From: Nonomuraea candida
GTDB taxonomy: Bacteria; Actinomycetota; Actinomycetes; Streptosporangiales; Streptosporangiaceae
DNA length: 64,000 nt
Assembly: GCF_000725485.1 (NCBI RefSeq)
Contig: NZ_JOAG01000010.1
Span: forward strand, 204,886 to 268,885
Direction of reading: 5' to 3'
The notes beneath the pieces were generated by a model. The model saw only the letters and a list, made by a program, of their open reading frames with translations, ran no database searches and was not told the DNA's origin. A program made the translations under genes and the position numbers. Below are positions 7,829 to 18,562 of this stretch, piece by piece. Within the stretch, counting starts at the first letter, position 1; every line of letters begins with the position of its first letter.

Positions 7829-9289
7829 GTGAGGCGGGCGGAGGGGTGGGCCGGGCTGTCGTCGGTGCGGTGGCGGGCGACGGCGGCGGCCACGCTCGTG
7901 GTGGCGCTGGCCCTGGGGGTCGCGGCCCTGGTGCTGGTCGCGGTGCTGCGCGGCAGCCTGGTGGACAGCGCGGACGCCGAGGCGGCCAGGAAGGCCACGG
8001 CGGCGGTGCCGTACGCGGAGACGTTGCAGCTCAAGCCCGTGACGCCCGTCGAGCGGACCGACGGGAAGGCCGACGGGAAGGCCGACGGGAAGCCCGGCGA
8101 GAAGCCCGACCCGACGGCCGGCGAGAAGACCGGCGGGAAGACCGGCGGTGAGCCCGGGAAGAAGACCGGCGGGGAGGAGGCCGTCGCGGCGCCGGTGGAG
8201 GTCGTGCCCGCGCGGCCCGCCGGGGCCGTGCAGGGCGAGGTGCGCCTGCGCGACGGCACGATGGCGCGGCTGGCCGACCCGGACCTGCTGGTCACGAAGA
8301 AGGCCGCGACGGCGCCGGCGTGGGCGGAGCCGGGTCAGTACGCGGTCGCGGCCATCGAGGTGGCCACCGTCGACGGCCCCGCCATGGTGTGGTCGCGGGT
8401 CTCGCTGGAGGGCGCGGAGCAGGCGCTGCAGACCCTGTACGGCGTGCTGCTGCCCGGCGTGCCCGCGCTGCTGGCCGTGGTGGCCGGGATGACGTGGCTC
8501 TCGGTGAACAGGGCGCTCGACCCGGTGGCCGCGATCCGCGCCAAGGTCGCCGACATCACGGCCCGCGACCTGGGGCAGCGCGTGCCCGTGCCGCGTTCGA
8601 AGGACGAGATCGCCGCGCTGGCGACCACCGTCAACGGCACCCTCGACCGGCTGGAGACGGCCGTGGAGCGGCACAAGCGGTTCGTCGCCGACGCCGCGCA
8701 CGAGCTGCGCAGCCCCATCGCGACCCTGCGGGCCCGGCTGGAGCTGGCCGCGCCCAGCGAGCTGACCAAGGAGGCGCTGGCCGACGTCGAACGCCTCCAG
8801 TCCCTGGCCGCCGACCTGCTCATGCTGGCCAAGCTGGACGCGGGCGAGCCGCTGCGGGCCGCCGAGCTGGACCTGGGGCAGGTGGCGGCCGAGGCGGCGC
8901 TGCGCGCCCGGCGGCGGCCCGAGGTGCGGGTGGAGCTGGACGTCGAGCCGGACGTGGTGATGCACGGGTCGAACGCGCATCTCGACCGGCTGGTGACGAA
9001 CCTGGTCGACAACGCCGTGCGGCACGCCGCCTCCACCGTACGGGTGCGCGTGGCGGCCGAGGAGGGCGCGGCCGTGCTGAAGGTGCGCGACGACGGGCCG
9101 GGGATCCCGCCCGGCCAGCGGGAGGCCGTGTTCGACCGCTTCACCCGGCTGGACGAGGCGCGGGCCAGGGACGCGGGCGGGGCCGGGCTCGGGCTGCCCA
9201 TCGCCCGCGACATCGCGCACCTGCACGACGGCTCACTCGTGTACGCCGGCGCCGGGTTCGTGGCCCGTTTCCCGTTGCGGGAGGGTTAG
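7829..9289 (+). CDS. Sensor histidine kinase (OmpR-partner type) with a Lys/Gly-rich sensor insert
   Basis: 486 residues. A first membrane helix lies at about 20-41 and an extracytoplasmic region follows to about residue 205. The second helix (LLPGVPALLAVVAGMTWL) leads into HAMP, the DHp domain with H-box FVADAAHELRSPIATL, and an ATPase domain with N-box NLVDNAV and DDGPGIPP/GLGLP boxes. The sensor region contains a low-complexity stretch of DGKADGK, GEK and TGGKTGG units (about residues 72-115), which looks like in-frame tandem expansion. Its 3' end overlaps the convergent GNAT gene by 57 bp. It phosphorylates the regulator encoded just upstream. Confidence 0.92.
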   Translation: MRRAEGWAGLSSVRWRATAAATLVVALALGVAALVLVAVLRGSLVDSADAEAARKATAAVPYAETLQLKPVTPVERTDGKADGKADGKPGEKPDPTAGEKTGGKTGGEPGKKTGGEEAVAAPVEVVPARPAGAVQGEVRLRDGTMARLADPDLLVTKKAATAPAWAEPGQYAVAAIEVATVDGPAMVWSRVSLEGAEQALQTLYGVLLPGVPALLAVVAGMTWLSVNRALDPVAAIRAKVADITARDLGQRVPVPRSKDEIAALATTVNGTLDRLETAVERHKRFVADAAHELRSPIATLRARLELAAPSELTKEALADVERLQSLAADLLMLAKLDAGEPLRAAELDLGQVAAEAALRARRRPEVRVELDVEPDVVMHGSNAHLDRLVTNLVDNAVRHAASTVRVRVAAEEGAAVLKVRDDGPGIPPGQREAVFDRFTRLDEARARDAGGAGLGLPIARDIAHLHDGSLVYAGAGFVARFPLREG

Positions 9290-10330
9290 GGCGTAGACGG
9301 TGCTGCGTCTGGTGACGGTGAAGCCGGCCCGGGCGTAGACGCCGACGGCTCCCGTGGGGTTGTCGGGGTCGACGGTGAGCCCGGCGCGTTCGTACCCCTC
9401 CTCGGCGAGGGCGGCCAGCGCCCGCGCGACCAGCGCGCCCGCGACCCCTCTGCCGCGCCACTCCTTCAGCGTGCCGACGATGCGGATCCAGGCCAGGCGC
9501 ACGCCGTCGCGGGCGCCGCGGGCCCCGGAGGAGTGCGTGATCAGCACGCCGACCGCCCGGCCCCGCGCCAGCGCCACGAACGAGCACTCCGGGCGGAAGC
9601 CCGCCGGGCCGGTGACGTGGACCGCCCAGCTCGCGGGGGTGTGCGGCACGGTGCCCCAGTGGTCGCGGAACGACTCGTTGCGCACGTGGCGGGCCCCGCC
9701 GTCCAGCTCGGGAGACCAGGCCACGATGGACACACCCGGCGGCGTCGCGATCGCGGGCAGGTCGGGCGGCGTGCCTGGTGGTGCCGTGGTCTCGGGCAGG
9801 CCGGGGGAAACGCCGGGGGTTCCGGTCCCGGGCGGGGCGATGGGCGCGTCTGGTGGCGTGCCGGTGGGCAGGCTCCGCTCCATGTCGGCGAAGCTGCGCA
9901 CGGGGGTGAACCCGGCGGCGCGGGCCAGCGCCGCGATGCCGGGATTGCCGTCGTACGCCCACAGATGCACCTCCACCGGCACGCCGGGGAACGCCTTCTC
10001 CCCGAGCCGGGGCGCCGCCGCGACGGCCCAGTCCACGACGTGGCGGCCGAGCCCGCGCCTGCGGTAGGCCGGGTGCACCCCGCCCCACAGGCGCATGATG
10101 TGCACGCCGCCCTCCGCGGACTGCCTGGCGGGCAGGTGGCCGAACGCGATGACGCGGTCGCCGTCCCTGGCCGCGAGCGTGCCCTCCGCCAGGTCGAGCA
10201 GCGGGCTGGACAGCCGTTCGGCCAGGTCGCCCGCGTCGAAGACCTCGCCGGCGCGGTCGGCGGCCTCCACCTCGGCCCAGAACTCGGCCAGCCGGCCGGC
10301 GTCCTCACGCGTGAGCGGTCCCCATTCCAT
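9233..10330 (-). CDS. Tandem GNAT-family N-acetyltransferase
   Basis: 365 residues with two GNAT folds. The N-terminal one holds the acetyl-CoA loop region YRRRGLGRHVVDWA and the C-terminal one has WRGRGVAGALVARAL. A Pro/Gly-rich linker (about residues 155-195, with many TPP and PG units) separates them. Tandem GNAT proteins acetylate amines; mycothiol synthase has a similar layout, but no residue visible here identifies the substrate. Its last 19 codons overlap the 3' end of the histidine kinase on the other strand, with both stops inside the partner gene. Confidence 0.82.
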   Translation of the reverse strand: MEWGPLTREDAGRLAEFWAEVEAADRAGEVFDAGDLAERLSSPLLDLAEGTLAARDGDRVIAFGHLPARQSAEGGVHIMRLWGGVHPAYRRRGLGRHVVDWAVAAAPRLGEKAFPGVPVEVHLWAYDGNPGIAALARAAGFTPVRSFADMERSLPTGTPPDAPIAPPGTGTPGVSPGLPETTAPPGTPPDLPAIATPPGVSIVAWSPELDGGARHVRNESFRDHWGTVPHTPASWAVHVTGPAGFRPECSFVALARGRAVGVLITHSSGARGARDGVRLAWIRIVGTLKEWRGRGVAGALVARALAALAEEGYERAGLTVDPDNPTGAVGVYARAGFTVTRRSTVYALTLPQRETGHEPGAGVHE

Positions 10331-10367
10331 GCCCGCAGCCTAGGCGAGCCGTTTCGGGCGTCCCCGG

Positions 10368-11162
10368 TCAGGCGTCGAGTTGCAGGAAGGCGCGGGCGAT
10401 GGCCTGGCGGCAGACGTCCTCGGGGTAGGGGAAGTGCTTGATCAGGTCGCGCAGCCCCTCCACGTGGGCGCGCTTGGCCAGCTCGGCCACCAGGGCCAGC
10501 TCCTCGTGCTGGGCCAGCGCGTACGCCCGGTCCACCACCGCGCCGTGCCCCGGCACGATCACCGGCTCGGGCATCTCCGCCAGCATCCGCGCCGTGGTGC
10601 CGGGCCAGTCCAGCGGGTACGAGTCGCCGAACGCGGGCGGCGCCCCCTCCTCCACCAGGTCACCGGCGAACACCACGCCCGCGTCCGGCACGTGCGCCAC
10701 CACGTCGTTACTGCTGTGACCGAGCCCGAAGTGCCGCAGGTGCACGATGCGCCCGCCGATGTCCAGGCTGGCGGCGACCGTGAAGGTGTGGTCGGGCGGC
10801 ACGATCGCCACCTCCTCCAGCTCCTCGCGCCGCTCGGGGCGCTGCTCGATCAGGCCGGTACGGTGCAGCTCGCCGTACGTCTCGATCTCCTCGGCGCATC
10901 GGGCGTGGCCCCAGATCTCGGCGCCGCCGAAGAGGGCGTTGCCGAAGTAGTGGTCGAAGTGGGAGTGGCTGTTGACCACCGTCCAGGGGAAGGCGGTGAC
11001 CGTCCTGATCGCCTCGATGAGGTCGGCGGCCTCCCGGTGCGAGCCCCGCGTGTCGAGCACCAGGCAGTGCCCGTCGCCCACGATCAGGCCGGTGTTGACG
11101 TCGAACGACCGATGGCGCCGGACATAGACCCGGTCGCCGACCTCCTGCCACTGCTCGTTCAT
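10368..11162 (-). CDS. MBL-fold metallo-hydrolase
   Basis: 264 residues with no signal peptide. The zinc-binding signature HSHFDH is at about 66-71. The further ligands fit His in GHSSNDVV, Asp in FAGDLVEE and His in VPGHGAVV. The family hydrolyses diverse esters, thioesters and lactams; the substrate is unknown. Cytoplasmic placement and lack of a leader argue against a secreted beta-lactamase. It follows the GNAT gene on the same strand with a 37-bp gap to it. Confidence 0.87.
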   Translation of the reverse strand: MNEQWQEVGDRVYVRRHRSFDVNTGLIVGDGHCLVLDTRGSHREAADLIEAIRTVTAFPWTVVNSHSHFDHYFGNALFGGAEIWGHARCAEEIETYGELHRTGLIEQRPERREELEEVAIVPPDHTFTVAASLDIGGRIVHLRHFGLGHSSNDVVAHVPDAGVVFAGDLVEEGAPPAFGDSYPLDWPGTTARMLAEMPEPVIVPGHGAVVDRAYALAQHEELALVAELAKRAHVEGLRDLIKHFPYPEDVCRQAIARAFLQLDA

Positions 11163-11251
11163 GCCACCGAACCCTACTTTCGGCAGCGATGCCTGGCATA
11201 TGGCCTCCCCGTCGCCATGGCCCGATCTCGGCCGGAAGGCGGTCGCGTGCC

Positions 11252-11317
11252 GCTCAGCCCTGAAGGGCGTGCGGCTCAGCCCTGAAGGGCGTGCGGCTCA
11301 GCCCTGAAGGGCGTGCG
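11252..11317. repeat. Three perfect 22-bp tandem repeats
   Basis: Three head-to-tail copies of a 22-bp unit (GCTCAGCCCTGAAGGGCGTG plus CG) lie at 11252, 11274 and 11296 in the gap between the NarL-type regulator and the MBL gene. Each unit contains CCCTGAAGGG, an imperfect palindrome, so the transcript could fold into serial hairpins. No gene is visible in the gap. Confidence 0.85.
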
Positions 11318-11338
11318 CTCAGCACCGGAGGGGGCCGA

Positions 11339-11980
11339 TCAGCCGTGGAGGTAGGCCAGGACCGCCAGCACCCGCCTGTGCCCGTCGGCGGCCGGGGGCA
11401 GGTCGAGCTTGGCGAAGATGTTGGCGATGTGCTTGGCCACGGCGGCCTCGGTGACGAACAGCTCACCGGCGATCGAGGCGTTCGTCCGCCCCTCCGCGAT
11501 CAGGCCGAGCACCTCCTGCTCGCGCGGGGTGAGCCGGGCCAGGGGGTCGCGCCGCCGCCGCAGGAGCTGGCGCACCACCTCGGGGTCCACGACCGTGCCG
11601 CCCGCGGCCACCCGGTCGAGGGCGTCGACGAACTCGCGTACGTCGCCGATGCGGTCTTTCAGCAGGTAGCCGACGCCGGCCCCGGCGCCCGACTCGAGCA
11701 GTTCGGCCGCGTACGTCTGCTCGACGTACTGGCTGAGCACCAGCACGGCCAGGTCCGGCCGCCGGGCGCGCAGGTGGAGCGCGGCCCGCAGCCCCTCGTC
11801 GGAGAAGCCCGGCGGCATGCGCACGTCGGTCACCACGGCCTCGGGGCGGTGCTCGGCGACGGCCTCGATCAGGGCGGGCGCGTCGCCGACGGAGGCGACG
11901 ACGGTGTGGCCGAAGCGTTCGAGCAGCCCGGCCAGGCCCTCGCGGAGCAGGACGGCGTCCTCGGCGATCACCACGCGCAC
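11339..11980 (-). CDS. NarL/LuxR-family response regulator
   Basis: 213 residues from a GTG start with a GAGGGAG ribosome-binding site. The receiver domain has IAEDAVLL, phospho-acceptor Asp in VVTDVRMPPG and Lys in LLKDR. The C-terminal LuxR helix-turn-helix has LTPREQEVLGLIAEGRTNASIA. It follows the DesK-type kinase in the same operon, separated by an array of stop-codon-bearing short repeats. Targets are unknown; such pairs often control an adjacent exporter or envelope stress. Confidence 0.92.
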   Translation of the reverse strand: MRVVIAEDAVLLREGLAGLLERFGHTVVASVGDAPALIEAVAEHRPEAVVTDVRMPPGFSDEGLRAALHLRARRPDLAVLVLSQYVEQTYAAELLESGAGAGVGYLLKDRIGDVREFVDALDRVAAGGTVVDPEVVRQLLRRRRDPLARLTPREQEVLGLIAEGRTNASIAGELFVTEAAVAKHIANIFAKLDLPPAADGHRRVLAVLAYLHG

Positions 11981-11995
11981 CGGATCTCCCTCTGG

Positions 11996-12074
11996 TCTGT
12001 CATGAGCCCTCGCCTGTCATCAGCCCTCTGTCATGAGTCCTCGCCCGTCACGAGCCCGCGCCCGTCACGAGCCG
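11996..12074 (-). repeat. Degenerate ~17-bp repeats spanning the histidine kinase stop codon
   Basis: About five units of the type GTCA(T/C)GAGCCC(T/G)CGCCC run from the last codons of the kinase into the kinase-regulator gap. On the minus strand each carries GGCTCGTGAC or a variant, copying the gene end Gly-Ser-stop. Units have drifted in length and sequence. Confidence 0.65.
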
Positions 12075-13231
12075 GGGATCTCCACCCGGACGCGGGTCGG
12101 GCCGCCGGCCGGGCTGGACAACGACAGTCTGCCGCCCACCACGGACAGCCGGTCGGCCAGCCCCGTCAGCCCCGTGCCCCGTTCCGGGTCCGCGCCGCCG
12201 ACGCCGTCGTCGCGCACCTCGACGACCAGCGTGCCGCCCTCCATCCGGCCGGTGACGGCGGCCCTGGCGGCCCGGCTGTGCTTGGAGACGTTCGCGAGCG
12301 CCTCGGTGACCACGTAGTACGCGGTCACCTCGACGGGGGCGGGCAGGCGGCCGGGCAGGGCGACGTCCACGTCCACGGGCACGGGCGAGCGGCCGGCGAC
12401 GTCGCGTACCGCCGCCGCGAGGCCCCGGTCGGTGAGCACCTGGTTGTGCACGCCCCTGATCAGCTCGCGCAGCTCGGCCAGCGCCCGCTTGGCCTCGTCG
12501 TGGGCCTGCCCGACCAGCCGCGCCGTCTCCGAGTCCGCCGGCAGGTCCAGCCGGGCCATGCCGAGCTTCATGGACAGGGAGACGAGGCGCTGCTGCGCGC
12601 CGTCGTGCAGGTCCCGCTCGATCCTGCGGCGCTCCACCTCGAAGGCATCCACCAACCGCGCCCGCGACCGCAGCACCTCGTGCAGCTCGGAGTCCGGCGG
12701 CGCGAGCATCGCGCGCGCCATCGCCCCTCGCGCGCCGCCCCACGCGGTGATCGTGTACGCGGCCACGGGCAGCAGCAGGACGCCCGCCAGCGACGCCGGC
12801 GCGCCGATGAGCGGGGACACCGGCTCCTGCAGCACCGGGGTCAGGGCCAGGACCAGCGGCCCGGCGATCGTGAACGCCAGCATGAGCAGGTCGATCCACC
12901 AGAACGCGAGCACCGTCATCACCGCCAGCCAGACCTCCCGCCGGCGCCGGTCGGGCGGCTCCGGCACGGGGGCCGGGTCCACCAGGCGCAGCCTGAGGCG
13001 TTCGAAGCGGGCGACGAGCGGGACGGACAGGGCCAGCGCGGCCAGGCCCGCGACGGCGCCCAGGGCCGGGGTGACGAGCGCGCCGCCGGCGGCGGCCGCG
13101 GCCGTGGCCCCGGCGGCCAGGCCGGGGACGACACTGGCCGCGAGGTACGCCGCGCCGCGCCACGGCCACGAGGAGGCGAGGAACGGCAGCGGGCGCCGGG
13201 TCAGGGCTTCCAGCGCGGTCCTGTTGAGCAC
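12065..13231 (-). CDS. DesK/NarX-type sensor histidine kinase
   Basis: 388 residues. The N-terminal half has about five or six hydrophobic segments with short loops and no large extracellular domain. A HisKA_3 dimerisation domain follows with phospho-acceptor His in ERDLHDGAQQRL. The HATPase domain has N-box EALANVSKHS and glycine boxes DDGVGGAD and GTGLTGLADR. It partners the NarL-type regulator downstream. The architecture implies sensing within the membrane. Its stop codon lies inside a repeat array. Confidence 0.9.
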   Translation of the reverse strand: MLNRTALEALTRRPLPFLASSWPWRGAAYLAASVVPGLAAGATAAAAAGGALVTPALGAVAGLAALALSVPLVARFERLRLRLVDPAPVPEPPDRRRREVWLAVMTVLAFWWIDLLMLAFTIAGPLVLALTPVLQEPVSPLIGAPASLAGVLLLPVAAYTITAWGGARGAMARAMLAPPDSELHEVLRSRARLVDAFEVERRRIERDLHDGAQQRLVSLSMKLGMARLDLPADSETARLVGQAHDEAKRALAELRELIRGVHNQVLTDRGLAAAVRDVAGRSPVPVDVDVALPGRLPAPVEVTAYYVVTEALANVSKHSRAARAAVTGRMEGGTLVVEVRDDGVGGADPERGTGLTGLADRLSVVGGRLSLSSPAGGPTRVRVEIPGS

Positions 13232-13300
13232 CTCAGGACCGTATCGGCCGGCCGGAAGGCCGGTCAGTAGTGCTGGGTAGAGCTTTTCCCCGGGGCGCCG

Positions 13301-13870
13301 TCACGGATTCGCGCGGGCGGGTGACGCCGGGTGAATGGCCGCGCCATTTCCGTCGCGGGATTCACGCCGGGGGGCCGCATTCCACTCCCGCTGTTCGGCC
13401 GCGCCGTTCCCGGCGCCCTCCGAATTTCCCGCGGAAATGCGCCGCGTTTCACCGGCGTCGTCTTTCCGGGCGTACGGCAGCACGCCTATCTGGAATTCGT
13501 CCTCATAGATGATGGTGCCCGGGTCGGGCGAGCGGACGATGTCGCAGGGCACGTCATAACGCCGCAACAGGTCCTCCAGCGGCGCCAGCGCGGCCATGAG
13601 CGAGGTCGCGCCCGGCTTGAACCAGGGCACGGCGCGGATGGTGTTGCCGTCGGCGTAGAAGGGCGGGTAGGGCAGACGGGCGATGAACCAGTTGTCGACC
13701 TCCCCGAAAAGCTCGTCGTCCTGCGGGGCGAGGCGGCCGGCACGGCGGAGGTGGTGACAGGCGGCGAAGATGCCGACGGGCACGCCCAGCCGTCCGTAAT
13801 AGCGGACTTGGAACCGTACATAAAGGCGGCCGTCGCCTTTGCGTGGGGGTTTACGGCTTCCTGTGGTCAC
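13301..13870 (-). CDS. Hypothetical protein (189 aa)
   Basis: A GTG start with a poor ribosome-binding site. Residues 1-130 look like a folded soluble domain rich in aromatics (RFQVRYYGRLG, LPYPPFYADGN, AVPWFKPGATS). The last 55 residues are polar, low-complexity and rich in Ala, Gly, Glu and Arg. No membrane helix or known motif is visible. The 3' portion differs in base use from the core and may be a recent extension. It stands alone on the minus strand. Function not assigned. Confidence 0.6.
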   Translation of the reverse strand: MTTGSRKPPRKGDGRLYVRFQVRYYGRLGVPVGIFAACHHLRRAGRLAPQDDELFGEVDNWFIARLPYPPFYADGNTIRAVPWFKPGATSLMAALAPLEDLLRRYDVPCDIVRSPDPGTIIYEDEFQIGVLPYARKDDAGETRRISAGNSEGAGNGAAEQREWNAAPRRESRDGNGAAIHPASPARANP

Positions 13871-14020
13871 AGGATTGGTTTACCCCGCGGGAACGGCCAC
13901 CGCACGAAATGCCTACCCTGCGGTCATGGTGGTCGCACGCCCCGGTCAGATTCGCCAGCGTCCGAAAAGGCCCCGGCCGGACCCGCCCCTGGCCGGAAGC
14001 CCGCCGGAAGACCTCGCCGG

Positions 14021-14464
14021 TCAGACCTCGACGCCGCCGCGGCGGCCGAACCGGTCGGCCACGGCGTCGAACATCGGCACCGCCGAGCCCAGGTCCGTGA
14101 CCTCAGCGATCGGCAGGCCGAGTTGCGGGTCGAAGCACTCGAACCCGGACTCGCGCTCCACCAGCGACGCCACCTCGTACAGCAGGCCGACGACCCGCCG
14201 CGCCTCCTCGCCGTGGGTCCAGTAGGGGACGCTCATCTCCCAGCCGCCCTCCCAGTGGTTGACCGCGATGCCGGTGCCCTCGTGGTCGAGCTCCCAGTTG
14301 GGCGGGTACGCGACGATGCGCACCTCGCCGAGCAGGTCGCGGGCGCCGGCCACGATGGTGTCCCACGCGGCCAGATCGGGCGTGCGGGGCTGCCCGGAGG
14401 ACTCCAGCGCCTCGTCCCACGACTGTCCGGGGTCACGGCGGGCGAAATAGAGGTCGTAGCTCAT
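14021..14464 (-). CDS. Hypothetical protein (147 aa)
   Basis: Begins MSYDLYFARRDPGQSWDEALE and is rich in Trp, Glu and Asp, with a core such as YPPNWELDHEGTGIAVNHW. The opening MSYDLYF is seen in many small actinobacterial proteins of unknown role. There is no signal peptide or helix-turn-helix. It lies 66 bp beyond the 3' end of the monooxygenase gene, on the same strand, and may be co-transcribed with it. Codon use is typical for the window. Confidence 0.65.
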   Translation of the reverse strand: MSYDLYFARRDPGQSWDEALESSGQPRTPDLAAWDTIVAGARDLLGEVRIVAYPPNWELDHEGTGIAVNHWEGGWEMSVPYWTHGEEARRVVGLLYEVASLVERESGFECFDPQLGLPIAEVTDLGSAVPMFDAVADRFGRRGGVEV

Positions 14465-14530
14465 GGGGACGAAGGTACTGGCAATCCGGGCCGCCTATGG
14501 ATCTTGGTCTCGCCGTACGGCCGGCGGGGG

Positions 14531-16342
<1,812 letters not shown>

Positions 16343-16453
16343 GCACCCTCCCGTTGCTGATAATTCCAGAATTGCATTCGGTCCTGTCGCCGACAAGCCC
16401 CCGGACGGCAACCCGGTTTGCCGTTTCCGGGACCGTCCTGGTGCAATGGGGCC

Positions 16454-17044
16454 GTGGACTCATCGGCCATCGCCAAGGCCCTCACCGACGTCGGCCCCCG
16501 GCTCAGGCGGCTGCGCACCGAGCGCGGCGTCACGCTGGCCGCGCTCGCCGAGGCGACCGGCATCTCCAAGAGCACCCTGTCCCGGCTGGAGTCGGGGCAG
16601 CGGCGGCCGAGCCTGGAGCTGCTGCTGCCCATCTCCCAGGCCCACCAGGTGCCCCTCGACGAGCTGGTCGGCGCGCCGGAGGTGGGCGATCCGCGCATCA
16701 GGCTCACGCCGCGGCGGGTCAACGGCAACGTCGTGCTGCCGCTGACCCGGCAGCCGGGGCCGATCCAGACGTACAAGATGGTGATCCCCGCCTCCCGCGA
16801 CAGGCCCGACCTGCTCACGCACGAGGGGTATGAGTGGATCTACGTGCTGTCCGGGCGGTTGCGGCTGCGGCTGGCCGATCACGACCTGGTGCTGGGGGCG
16901 GGCGAGGTGGCGGAGTTCGACACCCGGGTGCCGCACTGGTTCGGCAGCACGGGTGAGGGGCCCGTGGAGATCCTCAGCCTGTTCGGGCGGCAGGGCGAGC
17001 GCATCCACGTCCGCGCCAAGCCCGCCACCGGCGGAACCTCCTGA
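16454..17044 (+). CDS. XRE-family transcriptional regulator with C-terminal cupin domain
   Basis: 196 residues from GTG (VDSSAIAKAL). An N-terminal helix-turn-helix of about 55 residues (LAALAEATGISKSTLSRLES) is joined to a cupin_2 beta-barrel with YEWIYVLSGRLRLRL and the metal-site region near RVPHWF. The cupin probably binds a small ligand or metal. It is divergent from the Baeyer-Villiger monooxygenase with a 111-bp shared promoter region, so it very likely regulates that gene and itself. Confidence 0.9.
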   Translation: MDSSAIAKALTDVGPRLRRLRTERGVTLAALAEATGISKSTLSRLESGQRRPSLELLLPISQAHQVPLDELVGAPEVGDPRIRLTPRRVNGNVVLPLTRQPGPIQTYKMVIPASRDRPDLLTHEGYEWIYVLSGRLRLRLADHDLVLGAGEVAEFDTRVPHWFGSTGEGPVEILSLFGRQGERIHVRAKPATGGTS

Positions 17045-17125
17045 CCTGGTTGATCAACGGTCCCGCTCGCTGTCCGGGTTGTCCACTATGGTGGTGGATC
17101 GCACACACGAGGAAGCGGATTCGTC

Positions 17126-18457
17126 TTGGCTCATCGCGCACTGCTCATCGCCCTGTTGCCGGCGATCGGCCTGCGGGTGCTCGCCGTGCTCGGATTCCCG
17201 CCCGCCATCCTCTTCTACGGCGACTCCTTCGCCTTCCTGCGCGAGGAGCTGACCCCCGGCACCGCCAGGCCCTCCGGCTACTCGCTGCTCCTGGCGCTGC
17301 TGCGGCCCGCGCACAGCCTCACGCTCGTGACGGTCCTGCAGCACCTGCTGGGGCTGGCGCTGGCGATCGCGGTCTACGCCCTGCTGCGCCGCCGCGGCCT
17401 GCCCGGCTGGGGCGCGACGCTGCTGGTCACGCCGCTGCTGTACGACGAGTTCCTGATCCTGCTGGAACACATGATCATGGCGGACGCCGTCTTCATCGTG
17501 CTCGTCACGGCGGCGATCGGGCTGATCGTCTGGCGGGTCACGCCCGCCACGGCCGCCGTGGGCGGGGTGCTGCTCGGCCTGGCCGGGATCACCAGGACCG
17601 TCGGGCTGCCGCTGCTCATCCTGACCGCCGCGTACCTGCTGATCAGGCGGTACGGCCGGCGCCCGCTGGTCGCGCTGCTCGTGGCCGGGGCGATCCCGCT
17701 GGGCGCGTACGCCACGTGGATGAAGGCCGAGAAGGACACGTTCGCCCTGACCCAGGCCGACGGCAACTTCCTGTGGTCCAGGACCATGAGCTTCGCCGAC
17801 TGCGACGTGATCGAACCGCCGGAGCGGCTGGCCGTGTTGTGCCCCGGCATGCCGGTCGAGCAGCGGCCCTATCCGCCGCACTGGTTGTGGGAGAGCTTCT
17901 CGCCGCTGCTCAAGGTGCCGGGCACGGCCAACCGCAACCAGCTCGCCGGGGAGTTCGCCCGGCAGGCCATCCTGGCGCAGCCGGGCGACTATCTCGCGGC
18001 CGTGGTGACCGACCTGGGGCAGTTGCTGCGCTGGGAGCGGACGGGGGTGGCGGAGAAGACGCCGTACAAGCTGCCGGCCTCGGAGCGGCCGATCAGCGAG
18101 TCGGTGCGCGGGGTGGCCGAGTCGTATGAGGCCGGGCCCGCCGCGACGCGGGTGGTGGAGCCGTTCGCCGGCTGGCTGCGCGCCTACCAGCGCTTCGGGT
18201 ATGTGCCGTTCCCGCTGCTCACCCTCGCCCTGGTGGGCACGCTGGCGGCGGCGCTGGTCAGGCGGCGCTGGGACGCGCTGCTGCCCGGGCTCGCCGCCCT
18301 CGCGCTGGTCGCCTCGCCGCCGTTCCTGGCGGCCTTCGACGTGCGGTATGTGATCCCGGCCATCCCGCTGATCGTCCTGGCGGCCGGGCTCACGCTCGCC
18401 AGGGCCGAACGGCCGGCGCCGGCCGCGAAACGGGAACCGGTCAAAGCGGCCCGCTGA
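17126..18457 (+). CDS. Polytopic membrane protein, probable GT-C-type glycosyltransferase
   Basis: 443 residues from a TTG start with GAGGAAG 10 bp upstream. About ten transmembrane helices are visible. After the first helix the loop contains FYGDSFAFLRE and RPSGYS, resembling the catalytic first loop of GT-C (PMT/ArnT-like) enzymes with an Asp. A large extracytoplasmic region at about 205-310 contains two Cys. Such enzymes move a sugar from a polyprenyl-phosphate donor outside the membrane; neither donor nor acceptor can be named. The gene ends KAAR-stop inside a tandem repeat shared with the convergent phosphatase gene. Confidence 0.72.
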   Translation: MAHRALLIALLPAIGLRVLAVLGFPPAILFYGDSFAFLREELTPGTARPSGYSLLLALLRPAHSLTLVTVLQHLLGLALAIAVYALLRRRGLPGWGATLLVTPLLYDEFLILLEHMIMADAVFIVLVTAAIGLIVWRVTPATAAVGGVLLGLAGITRTVGLPLLILTAAYLLIRRYGRRPLVALLVAGAIPLGAYATWMKAEKDTFALTQADGNFLWSRTMSFADCDVIEPPERLAVLCPGMPVEQRPYPPHWLWESFSPLLKVPGTANRNQLAGEFARQAILAQPGDYLAAVVTDLGQLLRWERTGVAEKTPYKLPASERPISESVRGVAESYEAGPAATRVVEPFAGWLRAYQRFGYVPFPLLTLALVGTLAAALVRRRWDALLPGLAALALVASPPFLAAFDVRYVIPAIPLIVLAAGLTLARAERPAPAAKREPVKAAR

Positions 18458-18562
18458 CGCCCGGGATCAAGGCAGCCCGCTGACGCCCGGGATCAAGGCA
18501 GCCCGCCGACGTCCGAGAGCCAGGTGGCCCGACGGCGCCCGGATCAAGGCGGCCCGCCGGCG
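18444..18562. repeat. 26-bp repeat array carrying stop codons for two convergent genes
   Basis: Two near-identical units (AAGGCAGCCCGCTGACGCCC plus GGGATC) at 18444 and 18469 are followed by at least two diverged copies. On the plus strand the unit encodes Lys-Ala-Ala-Arg-stop, the end of the membrane protein. The ATCAAGG part gives TGA on the minus strand and supplies the stop (18544-18546) of the convergent phosphatase. Confidence 0.75.
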
